From Neovahlkampfia damariscottae (Eukaryota > Heterolobosea > Selenaionea > Neovahlkampfiida > Neovahlkampfiidae), in contig JABLTG010000273.1 in NCBI GenBank assembly GCA_016618085.1, forward strand, positions 1 to 16,259: a stretch of DNA of 16,259 nt, given 5' to 3'. A model generated the notes under the pieces. It was not told the origin of the DNA, ran no database searches, and saw nothing but the letters and a program-made list of their open reading frames with translations. Of this stretch, positions 8,125 to 16,259 are shown piece by piece (the stretch's first letter is position 1; every line of letters begins with the position of its first letter). The position numbers and the translations under genes are program-made.

Positions 8125-9147
8125 TCAGACATATTGATAAACCAACCAATAATAGAATTTGTTTTTATTCAAAGATTTATTTCTGACATAAAGTTCTAGT
8201 TTATTTGAAACCACTCTGTTGAATAAAGAAAGCTCATCATCTAAAAGAATAATACTATTTTCAGATTGAAACATCCAAGTTCTTTGTCCACTTTTCGTGT
8301 ATCGAAAAATGCTCTGTGAATATCGGAAAATGAACCCATCATTGAAAGGGTATATTTTTTCTAACCGATAAGGATAAGCGAATGAAGCTGTTTTATCTCC
8401 TTTGTCATTATAAAATGATATTTTTCCAGATCTGTCTTTAATAACTAATTCATTTCCAATTTGAAGAATTGGTTCGTTGGTTTCAGATTCCATTCTCCAT
8501 ACAACGCTACCTTTTTCATCATATATTATAATAGGACTTGTACTAGCGAATCTATTGGGAGACAACTTGAATAAGTCCGAAATACGATTTGGAGATTTTT
8601 CAAGAAAAATATTTTTGAAACAAGTTTCATTTCTCCAAAATTTGATTGTTAAATCATCTGAACCTGAAACAATTGTACCATCACTTAAATCAAAGACTTT
8701 AAATATACTTGAAGAGTGTCCCTTAAGGTTGTAAATAACTTTTAAAGTTGTTGGATCCCAAATTTTAATGATGTAGTCTTCTCCATATGATGCTATGTAC
8801 CCATTTGAAAGTTCTACAATGCCTTTTATTGGTGACATGTGAATGTTTGGCAAAGTTTTGTTTAAATTTCCATTTTCATCAAATATTTTTATCTCTCCTC
8901 TGTAATCTCCTGAGACTATAAATCCTGATTTTAAACGGATTAAATCACTTAATAGGGCTGAATGTGCTTGTACATCATTATTGAGATCTCCTATGTTGTT
9001 GTAAAACATGAGTCTTCCTGTATCTGTGCTGATGACAAAACGTCCATTATTTAAATTTAGAAGATGAACAGCTTTGTTTCTAATGTTTATATTTCTTAAT
9101 ATTTTATAAGGAGCTTCATTATTGGCATTTACCAAAAAAACCAACAT
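8125..9147 (-). CDS. WD40-repeat (beta-propeller) protein with hydrophobic N-terminus
   Basis: From ATG 9147 to TGA 8125 the frame encodes 340 residues, intronless. WD-type blades are visible as GD(Y/x) turns and closing strands: SGDYRGEIKIFDENG (about 79-93), SYGEDYIIKIWDP (120-132), GHSS...SGSDDLTIKFW (143-171), and weaker ones at RLMFYN, ISFYND and SIFRYTKSG. About seven blades fit the length, so it is probably a complete propeller scaffold for protein binding. The N-terminus (LVFLVNA) looks like the end of a signal peptide. Upstream in frame, ATG-ATG-TAG (9174-9166) and then FCFFLLMLVFLVNA would make an ordinary signal sequence were it not for the TAG. So either the start is the internal ATG, or a nonsense change has removed the original start. 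Confidence 0.75.
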   Translation of the reverse strand: MLVFLVNANNEAPYKILRNINIRNKAVHLLNLNNGRFVISTDTGRLMFYNNIGDLNNDVQAHSALLSDLIRLKSGFIVSGDYRGEIKIFDENGNLNKTLPNIHMSPIKGIVELSNGYIASYGEDYIIKIWDPTTLKVIYNLKGHSSSIFKVFDLSDGTIVSGSDDLTIKFWRNETCFKNIFLEKSPNRISDLFKLSPNRFASTSPIIIYDEKGSVVWRMESETNEPILQIGNELVIKDRSGKISFYNDKGDKTASFAYPYRLEKIYPFNDGFIFRYSQSIFRYTKSGQRTWMFQSENSIILLDDELSLFNRVVSNKLELYVRNKSLNKNKFYYWLVYQYV

Positions 9148-9179
9148 CAACAAAAAGAAACAAAACTACATCATTTTGA

Positions 9180-9550
9180 TTGGAAAAAAAATAAAATGAT
9201 TGGTCAAAAAAGAAATTCTTTTATGAAAAGTGATAATTATCACAGGAAGAGGAAAAACACAAATTCAAATGGGAAAGAGGTTTTCATATGATTAACAACT
9301 GTCAATTCGAATGATTTATCGAAATTTTTACAAATTGATATTTTAAAAATTCAAAACAAATTTTTTCAATTCATTTTAAATTAATTAGAAAAACAATATT
9401 ACATTGAATATTCATGAATATTAAATTAATTAGAAAATGATTTTTCTAAAATTTAAAAAAATTAATGAAAAAATATGAAAACAATAAATTGGAAAAGCTG
9501 AAGAATTTTGGCCTCAAAGAGTAATTGTTCAACCATTATTCAAAATAAAA
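9180..9550. other. AT-rich intergenic region with a 17-bp direct repeat
   Basis: No credible gene. TTAAATTAATTAGAAAA is present at 9376-9392 and again at 9421-9437 (45-bp period), between runs of A/T. This is divergent spacer between the WD40 gene and the GTPase gene. Confidence 0.5.
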
Positions 9551-9660
9551 ATTGAATCGAAATTATTGGTTTTTAATGCACCAATGAAAAAATGTAACGG
9601 TTTTTGAAACACAATAAATTCTTCTCCAATCAAATTTGATTTTTTGGAAAATCAACAAAA
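9551..9660 (+). promoter_or_regulatory. Upstream block of the GTPase gene, shared with 4670-4780
   Basis: This block contains the identical 15-mer GTAACGGTTTTTGAA (9594-9608), 67 bases before the ATG, within about 68 aligned bases matching the region before 4781. It is probably the promoter or 5' leader. See the entry at 4670. Confidence 0.5.
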
Positions 9661-12600
9661 ATGAAGAGAAAAGACTCTCCAAACAAAAATGAAATACCTT
9701 CTCCAAAATTGGTAAAAGAAAATGAATTTATGGATAAATGGGAATATAAAGACCTCTGGTACAGTTTTCGAGAACAAACAAACAAAACTTCAACAAAAAT
9801 CAAAACCACATGTAAAGATTTGGCCAATACATTAAAAAAACTTGATTCCATTACTGTTACTGTTGGCTGTGTTGCTAAACCTCAAGAAGGAAAATCAACT
9901 TTTTTAACCGCTTTACTCTTGGGATACACTGAAACCATTGCTTATAGGAGAAATATTTCACCAATGGAAACTGGATATATGGACATAAATCAAGGAACAA
10001 CTTGTGTTCCAGTGCTTTACAAGTACGATGAAAAACCACATGTTATCATAGAGTATTGTTCTTCTGGAGAATTTGAAAGAAGAATTCAACACTTAAAAAA
10101 TGATAAAGAATTAAGTGAAGATATTAAAAAAGAAATTTCAAATATCAACATCAATGATTTTGAATATGAAGAAACAAAAGAATTGACTCATATTAAGTTT
10201 GATTTAGATAGTGATTTATCTTTTGACGTTTTAAAAAACGCAAAAATAAATTTTTTTAACAAGTTAACAAAATACGAAAAGGAATTGCCAGTAGTTGAAA
10301 AACTTAGAATTAAGAAATTCATCGTTCATTTTCCATTTAGGATATTAAAGGATAATATACAAATTTTAGATGTTCTATTTTAATTTTTTTAATCATCTAG
10401 ACACCCGGCCACTTTGATCCCAATGAAAAATTAAGAGGAATGTATCAAGAATATTTACGTTTAACTTTACCTGAAATGGATGTACTCCATTTATTTTATG
10501 AAAATAGAGATTCACCGGATTTAAATGGTATTAAAATGTTATATGACTATGGAGCATTTGATGGAGAACAACTTCCACTAATTGTTGTCACAAAAAATTA
10601 CAGAAATTCGTACTCAATTAAAGATTTTTCAAATTATTGCGAAATGATGCTTAGCAAAAAATTTAAAAATTATTTGTCAAACTCTTTTCAAAATGTGTTT
10701 GATTGTTCCTTGAAAAATGCTCAAAATAAAGATTATGAAGATGTGAGAAAATTTCAAAATACACCAAAAACAATATCTCAAATGCTCAGTGAATCTGAAG
10801 GATTGGTGTTCACTGATGAAAATTGTAACAAGTACTTAAACAATGAAGTAGAAAAGACTTATGATACTATGGAGCAATTCAAAAAAATAGTTGACAAAAA
10901 ATTTGAATTAAAAAAAAATTTTGTTAAAAATAAAATTAATCAAATATCATTCACATTGTTAAGTTTCATGATGGATGTATTATGCCAAAAGTTTCCAAAA
11001 AAGGATGATAATGAAAAAACTGCAGAAAAATGGAAAAAATCTTGGAATGATAAACAGGATAAACTTTATGAAATAAGAAAACAAAACATTAAAAATGCTA
11101 TTGATATGTCTAAAGAAAAATCTGAAAAGAAACAAAAAATTTCCGAGGCTGAAAGAAAAAAATTTCAAAATTCAATTTTAAGTGAATCATTTCGGGTGTT
11201 AACAGTCAAATATCTCAAAGTAAATCAACAGATAATTTAAATTTTTCAGCAAATTTTGACATTTTTCACAAATAAATTGAAAAATAAAACAGAATCCACT
11301 AGAAAAATTGCTCAACAATTTATTGATATTCTCAATGAACGAATTGAAAATGTTAAAAATGTTAAAAATGAAGAAATATACTTTAAAACAGATCCTTCTG
11401 ATATTTATAATGATATGAAAACAAAATATTTATTATTTCAAGATATGGTGATTATCAACGAAGATAAATATAATGGAGCACAAAGAATGATTAAAACGAT
11501 TAAAAATATCCTTGATGAAAGTAAAACAACTTTTTCAGAAGAAATAACTCCACTGTAAATTTTAAAAGATTAATTAATATTCTCAGTGGACTCTATAACA
11601 ATTTTTCAAAAATTGAAGCAGTACCAGAATCAAAAAAAAGTGTTTTGATTTTTCCAAAAGAACCATCAAAACAATTTGAAAGTGTTTATAAGAAAAAATA
11701 TTTAAAAAAGGATGAATTCTCAAATTTAATTAGTTTTAAAGATCCGAGTTTCTTTTCAAAATCAACAGTTGAACCAACATCCAAGTTTTCTGACAGAAAT
11801 GAAATTTTTGTAAATTTTGAAAAAAAAACAGTGGATTTCTATATTACAAATGATTTATTCAATCAAATTAAAAAATTAGAAATTTTAGGTGATCAATTTA
11901 AATATGATCATGAAGAAATATTGACATCTGAAAAACCGGCATTATATCCAATTTTTATTCCATCAAGTGTAATTCATTAATTATTATTTATCAAAGTAGA
12001 ATAGAGGAGAGGAATACAAGCCTTGTCTTTTAATTGACAAAATTACACAAAATTTAAGTGAAGAGGAAAAGAACCTCGAATTTTTAATTTTAGTTTTTAT
12101 CGAAAAATCACAGGAAAAAATTTATTTAGAAAAATTCTCAGAGTTTCTTAAATCCCGTCCAAAAAATTTTCAATTCATCACTATTGATTTTGAATCTGCA
12201 GATTATAAACTTGGTATTGGAAGAATTAGAAATATTATTTCACTTTTTGCAAATTTTTTTCATGTATCATTGTAAAAATAGTTTTAATTTTAATTTTTTA
12301 AGTTTTCACATGGTAGATGATGACTTAAAATTTTCAGAATATTTACATGAAAATTTTGATTGGATTGAGCATTTTGGTGCACTAAGAAGAGCCCTTTTTT
12401 ATAATCAAAAAATAATGTTTTGTGAAACAAATTATTCACAAACAGAACATGCTTTAAAACTTGAAGAGAAAATCAAAGAGGAACTTGATTCCTTATATGA
12501 TGAAGTTAATTCAATTAAAGAAAATAATAATTTAAAAAAGAAAATTCAAATGATTATCTTATGTGTTAATGAAAATGAAAAAAATTCAAAGGAAAAAATT

Positions 12601-13270
12601 ATTGATTTCATCAAAAATTGGACATCTCACAATACTGATGGAACTTTCAAAGAAATTTCTCCAAAATTTCATAAACTTTTCGAAGACCAGCTTAATAGTT
12701 TAAAAAATAATGTTGGACAAGTGAGTTGCTTCAATCCGATGAATGACGGTTACCAAGGAGAATCTACTTCAAAAAATTCAACATTATCCAAATATATTGA
12801 TTTTCTTACAGGAAGAAAACCAAAATCCCATAAAATAAAACTCACACGTTACAGTGTAACCTCAAATTTCCAACTAAAAATAATATTAGTGTATTTTCGT
12901 TAATGGAAATCTTACAAAAGGTATTTATCCAATGAATGATGAAAATTTCTTCAAAACTCCAAGAAATAAAACTGAATACAAAAAATTAATGAAAAAATGG
13001 AATGATATTCAGAAAAAATTGCCTAAAAAAACTTTTAAAAAAGAAAGTCTTACTTTTGAGAAACCAGTTACTATAGATAATGTAACATATGATGTAGATG
13101 CGATTAAAGAAATAATTGAAGAAGGTTATTATCATGAAGATAGGATTTTAGTGAAAAAGTTGGCTTTTCATGGAATCGGAGGTTTTGTATCATTTGCTTT
13201 TAAAATTGAAGAAGTGGGATATCCATCAAATTTTAAAATAGATGACGAAGAAGAAATTGAATCAGAATAA
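9661..13270 (+). CDS. Dynamin-like GTPase fused to a DDD-motif glycosyltransferase-like region; seven exons
   Basis: Exons 9661-10371, 10401-11219, 11250-11554, 11587-11968, 12000-12271, 12303-12855 and 12890-13270 join into 3423 nt, 1140 residues, ending in TAA. GTPase part: G1 AKPQEGKS (72-79), G2 QGTTCVP (111-117), G3 DTPG (237-240, created by splicing intron 1), G4-like VVTKNY (299-304). The GTxC switch and the large insert before DTPG fit dynamin-superfamily GTPases of the SLIP-GC-like kind. A lysine-rich, probably helical middle (about 390-610) follows. From about 730: LYPIFIPSS, LIDK, LVFIEKSQEKIY, GIGRIRNII (811-819) and FHMVDDDLKF (DDD 835-837). This order resembles GT-A-fold transferases of the TET-associated/GREB1 type. 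The ATG is placed by the upstream block. No frame errors other than the introns. The GTPase call is strong; the transferase call is moderate. Confidence 0.8.
10372..10400 (+). other. Intron 1, 29 nt, phase 0
   Basis: Starts GTTCTATT and ends ATCATCTAG, with a TTTTTAAT branch-like stretch. Removing it joins ILD to TPG and creates the GTPase G3 motif DTPG, which is strong independent support. Unspliced, it gives an in-frame TAA. Confidence 0.9.
11220..11249 (+). other. Intron 2, 30 nt, phase 0
   Basis: Starts GTAAATCA, ends ATTTTTCAG. Length is a multiple of three but it carries an in-frame TAA. Joins VKYLK to QILTFFTNK in a helical region. Confidence 0.85.
11555..11586 (+). other. Intron 3, 32 nt, phase 2
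   Basis: Starts GTAAATTT, ends ATTCTCAG, with TTAATTAAT before the acceptor. Splicing moves the frame correctly from EEITPL to GLYNNFSKIEAVPE. Confidence 0.85.
11969..11999 (+). other. Intron 4, 31 nt, phase 0
   Basis: Starts GTAATTCA, ends CAAAGTAG. Joins IFIPSS to NRGEEYKPCLLIDK. A GT two bases upstream would not keep the frame with this acceptor. Confidence 0.8.
12272..12302 (+). other. Intron 5, 31 nt, phase 2
   Basis: Starts GTAAAAAT, ends TTTTTTAAG. Joins FANFFHVS to FHMVDDDLKF, bringing the DDD motif into frame. An alternative donor at 12264 fails to keep the frame. Confidence 0.85.
12856..12889 (+). other. Intron 6, 34 nt, phase 0
   Basis: Starts GTAACCTC, ends ATAATATTAG, with CCAACTAA as a possible branch site. 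Joins LTRYS to CIFVNGNLTKGIYPMNDE. Confidence 0.8.
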
Positions 13271-13383
13271 AATTTCATTTATTCAGATACTTTTTTATTT
13301 TAATGAAATTTTGAAGTAATAAAGATTCAATCAATTTTCTCATGGTGTCCTTTTATCAATTTAAGAAATTCATCGGAAATAAA

Positions 13384-13915
13384 TCAATTCCCATATTTCA
13401 TTTCTTTTGGATCTATAATTTTAAACAATGTTATTTGTCTTATCCAAAAATCATCGAATTCTAGGTTTTGGAAGACTTTAAAAATTTTTAATTTTCCGAC
13501 TTTCCAAATGGAGACAACATATACACTTTTTTTTTTGCACACAATAACTCCCATCCCAAATGATTTCATTGGCTCATTGAATGAAACGGTGATTTCTGGA
13601 CAAAATAACAAATTTCACTTGTACTTAAAAAATATCATCAAAAGATCTTTTATTTACCTCATTAATCATTTTCCCGCTTGTTACAAGTTATTTTCTCTTT
13701 CAATCAATGCAAACTCCATTTGATTTCCAGAAAGCCTAATAATTTGAGTGGTTTTATCTTTTATTTGACTTCACTCTTCTGTAAGTTAAGTTTATATTTA
13801 AAAATTTTGTATAATGAATTTGTGTAAATTTTACTTTCCAGTTTTCTGAATCATTTTTAAATTCATAATGTAAACTCTTTTTTTTTTTAGAGTTGCAAGT
13901 ATTGTATAATATGAT
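13384..13915 (-). pseudogene. Coding-like relic on the reverse strand, family unknown, several frame changes
   Basis: Successive reverse frames read like one decayed protein: DAINSIQKKFKSSYYTIL (about 13950-13890), LHYEFKNDSENWKVKFTQIH (about 13875-13815), TTQIIRLSGNQMEFALIERE (about 13760-13700), MINEVNKRSFDDIF (about 13670-13630), then LFCPEITVSFNEPMKSFGMG (13608-13549) and on to a stop at 13384. Shifts lie near an A11 run and several other places, and a TGA interrupts YK.NLLF. A 29-34 nt intron may explain one join (GT...AG pairs exist near 13600-13660), but no full model works. I do not recognise the domain. Confidence 0.35.
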
Positions 13916-14091
13916 GACTTAAATTTCTTTTGAATGGAATTAATTGCATCATCTCTTCATTCAAACACTTTGTAAAACCAAACAAAAAACAAAAAACTTT
14001 AAAAGATGATAGTCAAAAAATTAAATCTACTTTTGGAAGTGGCTTAAAATATAAGCTAAAAGATACAACATTCAGAAAACTATTCTTCTAA
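13916..14091 (+). other. Short open stretch, possible gene fragment
   Basis: A forward frame is open from about 13916 to TAA 14089-14091 and ends with DDSQKIKSTFGSGLKYKLKD then TTFRKLFF. It has no usable start near its beginning and overlaps the reverse-strand relic, so only one of the two can be real over the overlap. Weak. Confidence 0.2.
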
Positions 14092-14260
14092 ATTGAGAAG
14101 CTTTAAAAATATTATAAATTGATCATAATAATGAAAAAACATCATATATTACGAAAATAATCAATTGGAAGCTTTAAATGAAAGTTTTATGACTATTGAA
14201 AAGAAAGGAAAATGCAATTTGTTAAATTGAATCACATTGGCGCATTTTTTTGATGGGAAA

Positions 14261-14328
14261 TTGTTCATAGTTTGGTGGTTAACTTCTCTGTAAATAAAAA
14301 ATAGTCGTGAGTTCGAACCTGATGTATT
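14261..14328 (+). tRNA. tRNA-like sequence, probably a tRNA pseudogene or tRNA-derived SINE head
   Basis: An A-box-like TAGTTTGGTGG starts at 14268 and a perfect B box GTTCGAACC lies at 14311-14319, spaced as in a tRNA gene. The T arm GTGAG-TTCGAAC-CTGAT pairs except for one mismatch, and the D stem has about 3 pairs. The acceptor ends do not pair and no good anticodon stem is visible. So this is not a working tRNA as it stands. Confidence 0.35.
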
Positions 14329-14421
14329 TAGGATCAATTCTGTCAAGTTCATTTGAAGAAATTAGAGAAATAAGAAAAATAGTTTGAATCTCGTTCAATT
14401 GATTCAAAACAACCAACAAAT

Positions 14422-15906
14422 TTATTTCAATTTTACTTTCTTTGCTGGGCTTTCAGACCCGATGAGTGAAACATGGAGTTCTTTAATATCTTTAAAAGAT
14501 TGATGAATTTCTTCATTAATCTCTTCCTCTAATTTGAGAACATTTTTTTGATAGTCTTCATGGAATTTTTCATAGACCTTTCGGAATTCATTGCTAAAAG
14601 AATCTTGATCATCATTAGTTTCATAATTTGGATCTGCTTCATTATTGTCAAATGTAATAGAAGGGGAATTTGTTAATAACTCAAGATCTTTCTTTTTAAG
14701 ATGCAGTTCAGAATCAACTAATTCAATAACACAACGATAATCAAATACTGATAAATACCTAATTAATTTTCTCAATTTTTCATAAAGTTTTTCGCAATTT
14801 GACAAGTTATATTCACTAATCGCCGATTTAAACTCTTTAAAAAAGGCAATAAATATTTCTTTTCTGCGAGCACTTTTATTCAGGTCTTTACTTAACTTCA
14901 TGCTTGATAAATTTTCCTCCATATTTTCAATGCACGTTCTTAGATAATCCATTAGTGATACTTCAAGAGATGATGATAATAAGTCTGTAACAAATCTGAA
15001 ACAATATGCATTGCCAAGTTTATATTGATCACAAACTTGAAAAAAGTCATAAGTTTCCATATCAAACAAATAATCTTTGAAAGCTGAATCGATAATATTT
15101 GCATTCAAGAAGTTAAGAGAGCAAATTGTTTTCGGTTTAACAGTATCTAAAGAATATTTTTGTGGGACATCATGTTCTTTCCATTTCTCTTTTCTAAAAA
15201 TAAATTTGCCTTGATAGTTTAAGAACCCTCTGTCTCCTTTACAATATTTATCAACAACAAAAATCTTTCCAAAGTTTGATGTCACACCAGATCCACAAGA
15301 TCCTATTAAAACATAATTACTGATTTGAAAGCTTTTAGATTCTTTTGAATATTCTCGAAATTCTGTGTTAAATAGGATGTCACTTTCATGCACTATGAGG
15401 CAATCAAACAAAGCAACATCAGATACAGAAACTTCAAAATGTCTTGCAAACAACATATCTTTCATATCTTGTTCTTTGCATGTCATAAAAACTTCATAAG
15501 AATTCTTTAAAAAGGAAAGAAACTTGAAAAACTCAAAACGCTTCGGGAAAACAAGAACTGTTTTGTAAAACAAACCAGTTTCTTCTTCTTTCGGCATTTC
15601 TTCATCATCAGCCCAAGCAAAACAACATGGATAGTTTGGAATAGAATTGTGTTTGCATGAAAAAAAAAGCCTCCTTGGGTTTTTTTTGTTGGACGGTTTT
15701 GTTCTATTGAGCTTGCAAAGTGTGAGATTTTCGTGCTCGCCACAAACTTTAAGATGTTCACCCCAACAAAACTGTTGACAGCCATCACAATGTACATATT
15801 GCTTTCCATAATTTTTTCCATTTGTGCATACCCTGATTCTTAACATTTTGGGGCACTTCCAGCATTCGTATTTGTTTTCTGATGAGAGTGCAACAAAATT
15901 TGACAT
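14422..15906 (-). CDS. Tandem GRF-type zinc-finger protein
   Basis: From ATG 15906 to TAA 14422, 494 residues, intronless. The frame is open further upstream but without an ATG. Residues 15-50 form a first GRF-like finger: CWKC (15-18), NGKNYGKQYVHC (40), CQQFCWGE. Residues 64-102 form a second: C64, KKNPRRLFFSC (84), CCFAWADDE. GRF fingers bind single-stranded nucleic acid or act as protein docks in topoisomerase 3, APE2 and NEIL3; alone in an unknown protein they do not define function. The remaining about 390 residues are acidic and helical with FKDYLFDMETYDFFQV-like stretches and a C-terminal SPAKKVKLK resembling a nuclear localisation signal. All Trp codons are TGG. It faces the DUF4116 gene head-to-head across 119 bases. 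Confidence 0.7.
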   Translation of the reverse strand: MSNFVALSSENKYECWKCPKMLRIRVCTNGKNYGKQYVHCDGCQQFCWGEHLKVCGEHENLTLCKLNRTKPSNKKNPRRLFFSCKHNSIPNYPCCFAWADDEEMPKEEETGLFYKTVLVFPKRFEFFKFLSFLKNSYEVFMTCKEQDMKDMLFARHFEVSVSDVALFDCLIVHESDILFNTEFREYSKESKSFQISNYVLIGSCGSGVTSNFGKIFVVDKYCKGDRGFLNYQGKFIFRKEKWKEHDVPQKYSLDTVKPKTICSLNFLNANIIDSAFKDYLFDMETYDFFQVCDQYKLGNAYCFRFVTDLLSSSLEVSLMDYLRTCIENMEENLSSMKLSKDLNKSARRKEIFIAFFKEFKSAISEYNLSNCEKLYEKLRKLIRYLSVFDYRCVIELVDSELHLKKKDLELLTNSPSITFDNNEADPNYETNDDQDSFSNEFRKVYEKFHEDYQKNVLKLEEEINEEIHQSFKDIKELHVSLIGSESPAKKVKLK

Positions 15907-16025
15907 GTTGATTGGCCAAATTTGAAAATTCCGATCCAATAAAAGTCTGAATTTTTGACAAATTTCCGAAATTTTAATTTTTCAAGATTGAAGAAAGAAA
16001 TTTACAATAAATAGATTTTAATTAA
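15907..16025. promoter_or_regulatory. Divergent upstream region between GRF gene and DUF4116 gene
   Basis: A 119-base AT-rich gap between two head-to-head start codons. From about 16012 it matches 4453-4480, the gap between the BTB gene and the DUF4116 relic, so the arrangement 'reverse gene / DUF4116 copy' was partly duplicated. No TATA-type site is distinctive. Confidence 0.35.
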
Positions 16026-16259
16026 ATGAACCAATCAGAAATGAATGATCAAAAACTTGTTGCTTTGGAAGCGTTAAAACAAAATATTTTTTCACTTAAA
16101 TATGTTTCGGAGGAACTAAAAAATGACAAAGATTTTTTTTAGAAGTAGTAAAACAAGATGGTGATTTGCTTGGTTATGCTTCTGAAGAATTACAAAACGA
16201 TAAAGAATTGGTTTTTGAAGCACTGAAACAAGAGAGTTCATCATTTTATTATTATATGG
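16026..16259 (+). pseudogene. DUF4116-repeat protein, cut by window edge, frame broken at a T8 run
   Basis: ATG 16026 opens MNQSEMNDQKLVALEALKQ, then YVSEELKNDKDFF and a TAG. One base off, the next repeat follows at once: EVVKQDGDLLGYASEELQND, KELVFEALKQESSS, open to the window edge. The repeat unit (about 24 residues, YASEELxNDKELVxEALKQ) is DUF4116, found in large tandem arrays in giant viruses, amoebae, algae and bacteria; its role is unknown. The break is at T8 (16133-16140); either a pseudogene or a one-base assembly error. The identity is clear even though only about two repeats are visible. Confidence 0.65.

Noticed and set aside
7829-8734. Frames at 7829-8053 (+) and 8477-8734 (+)
   Set aside because: Shadows of the Cys-rich gene and the WD40 gene; no domain features.
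10980-11168. Phe-rich reverse frame
   Set aside because: Antisense to a Lys-rich helical exon of the GTPase gene; AAA-rich coding read backwards.
15507-15821. 104-residue reverse frame inside the GRF gene
   Set aside because: Alternative frame of the GRF gene, whose frame carries ordered zinc-finger motifs.
1-16259. Giant-virus or bacterial chromosome
   Set aside because: Six 29-34 nt introns in one gene and the eukaryotic domain set favour a nuclear genome; I saw no capsid, polymerase or viral promoter pattern and no bacterial operon structure. A viral insertion into a host genome is not excluded.
1-16259. CRISPR array
   Set aside because: No regularly spaced repeat series; only pairs of direct or inverted repeats were found.

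Overview
The window looks like nuclear DNA of an AT-rich, intron-poor microbial eukaryote (protist-like; I cannot place it further). One gene at 9661-13270 reads through only if six GT...AG introns of 29-34 nt are removed. Other genes carry eukaryote-type domains (KCTD-type BTB, WD40, GRF zinc fingers, dynamin-like GTPase). A bacterial chromosome does not fit. A giant-virus genome is less likely because of the introns, although several families here (IS607, DUF4116, helicase-HNH, BTB) also occur in giant viruses. The genetic code is standard: Trp is TGG throughout the intact genes, and TGA ends at least two of them.

Layout. 1-169 (-): start of an IS607-type serine recombinase running off the left edge. 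460-498: perfect hairpin. 652-2638 (-): AAA-ATPase-like/PD-(D/E)XK (DUF1703-type) gene broken by three single-base frameshifts. 2732-3118 (-): C-terminal relic of an SF1 helicase-like/HNH protein. 3271-3500: a 230-bp MITE with about 41-bp inverted ends and TA flanks. About 3590-3970 (+): coding-like relics. 3989-4432 (-): BTB protein, possibly with a 30-nt intron. 4481-4585 (+): DUF4116 relic. 4781-5370 (+): decayed GIY-YIG gene of the plant 'effector of transcription' type. 5458-7327 (-): one long gene (zinc ribbon, beta-rich domain, two membrane segments) split by two one-base frame breaks. 7474-8096 (+): secreted Cys-rich protein ending in a knottin pattern, broken at an A9 run. 8125-9147 (-): WD40 protein. 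9661-13270 (+): 1140-residue fusion of a dynamin-like GTPase and a DDD-containing glycosyltransferase-like region. About 13384-14091: relics on both strands. 14261-14328: tRNA-like sequence. 14422-15906 (-): tandem GRF zinc-finger protein. 16026-end (+): DUF4116 repeat protein, frame broken at a T8 run.

There is no operon logic. Genes sit singly or as divergent pairs with short shared upstream regions (4432/4481, 7327/7474, 15906/16026). The left part and 13.4-14.1 kb are rich in mobile-element traces and decaying genes, as in a subtelomeric or otherwise dispensable region. The WD40, BTB, GRF and GTPase-glycosyltransferase genes are essentially intact. The most interesting object is the GTPase-glycosyltransferase fusion with its tiny introns. 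No clear multi-gene system joins the neighbours.
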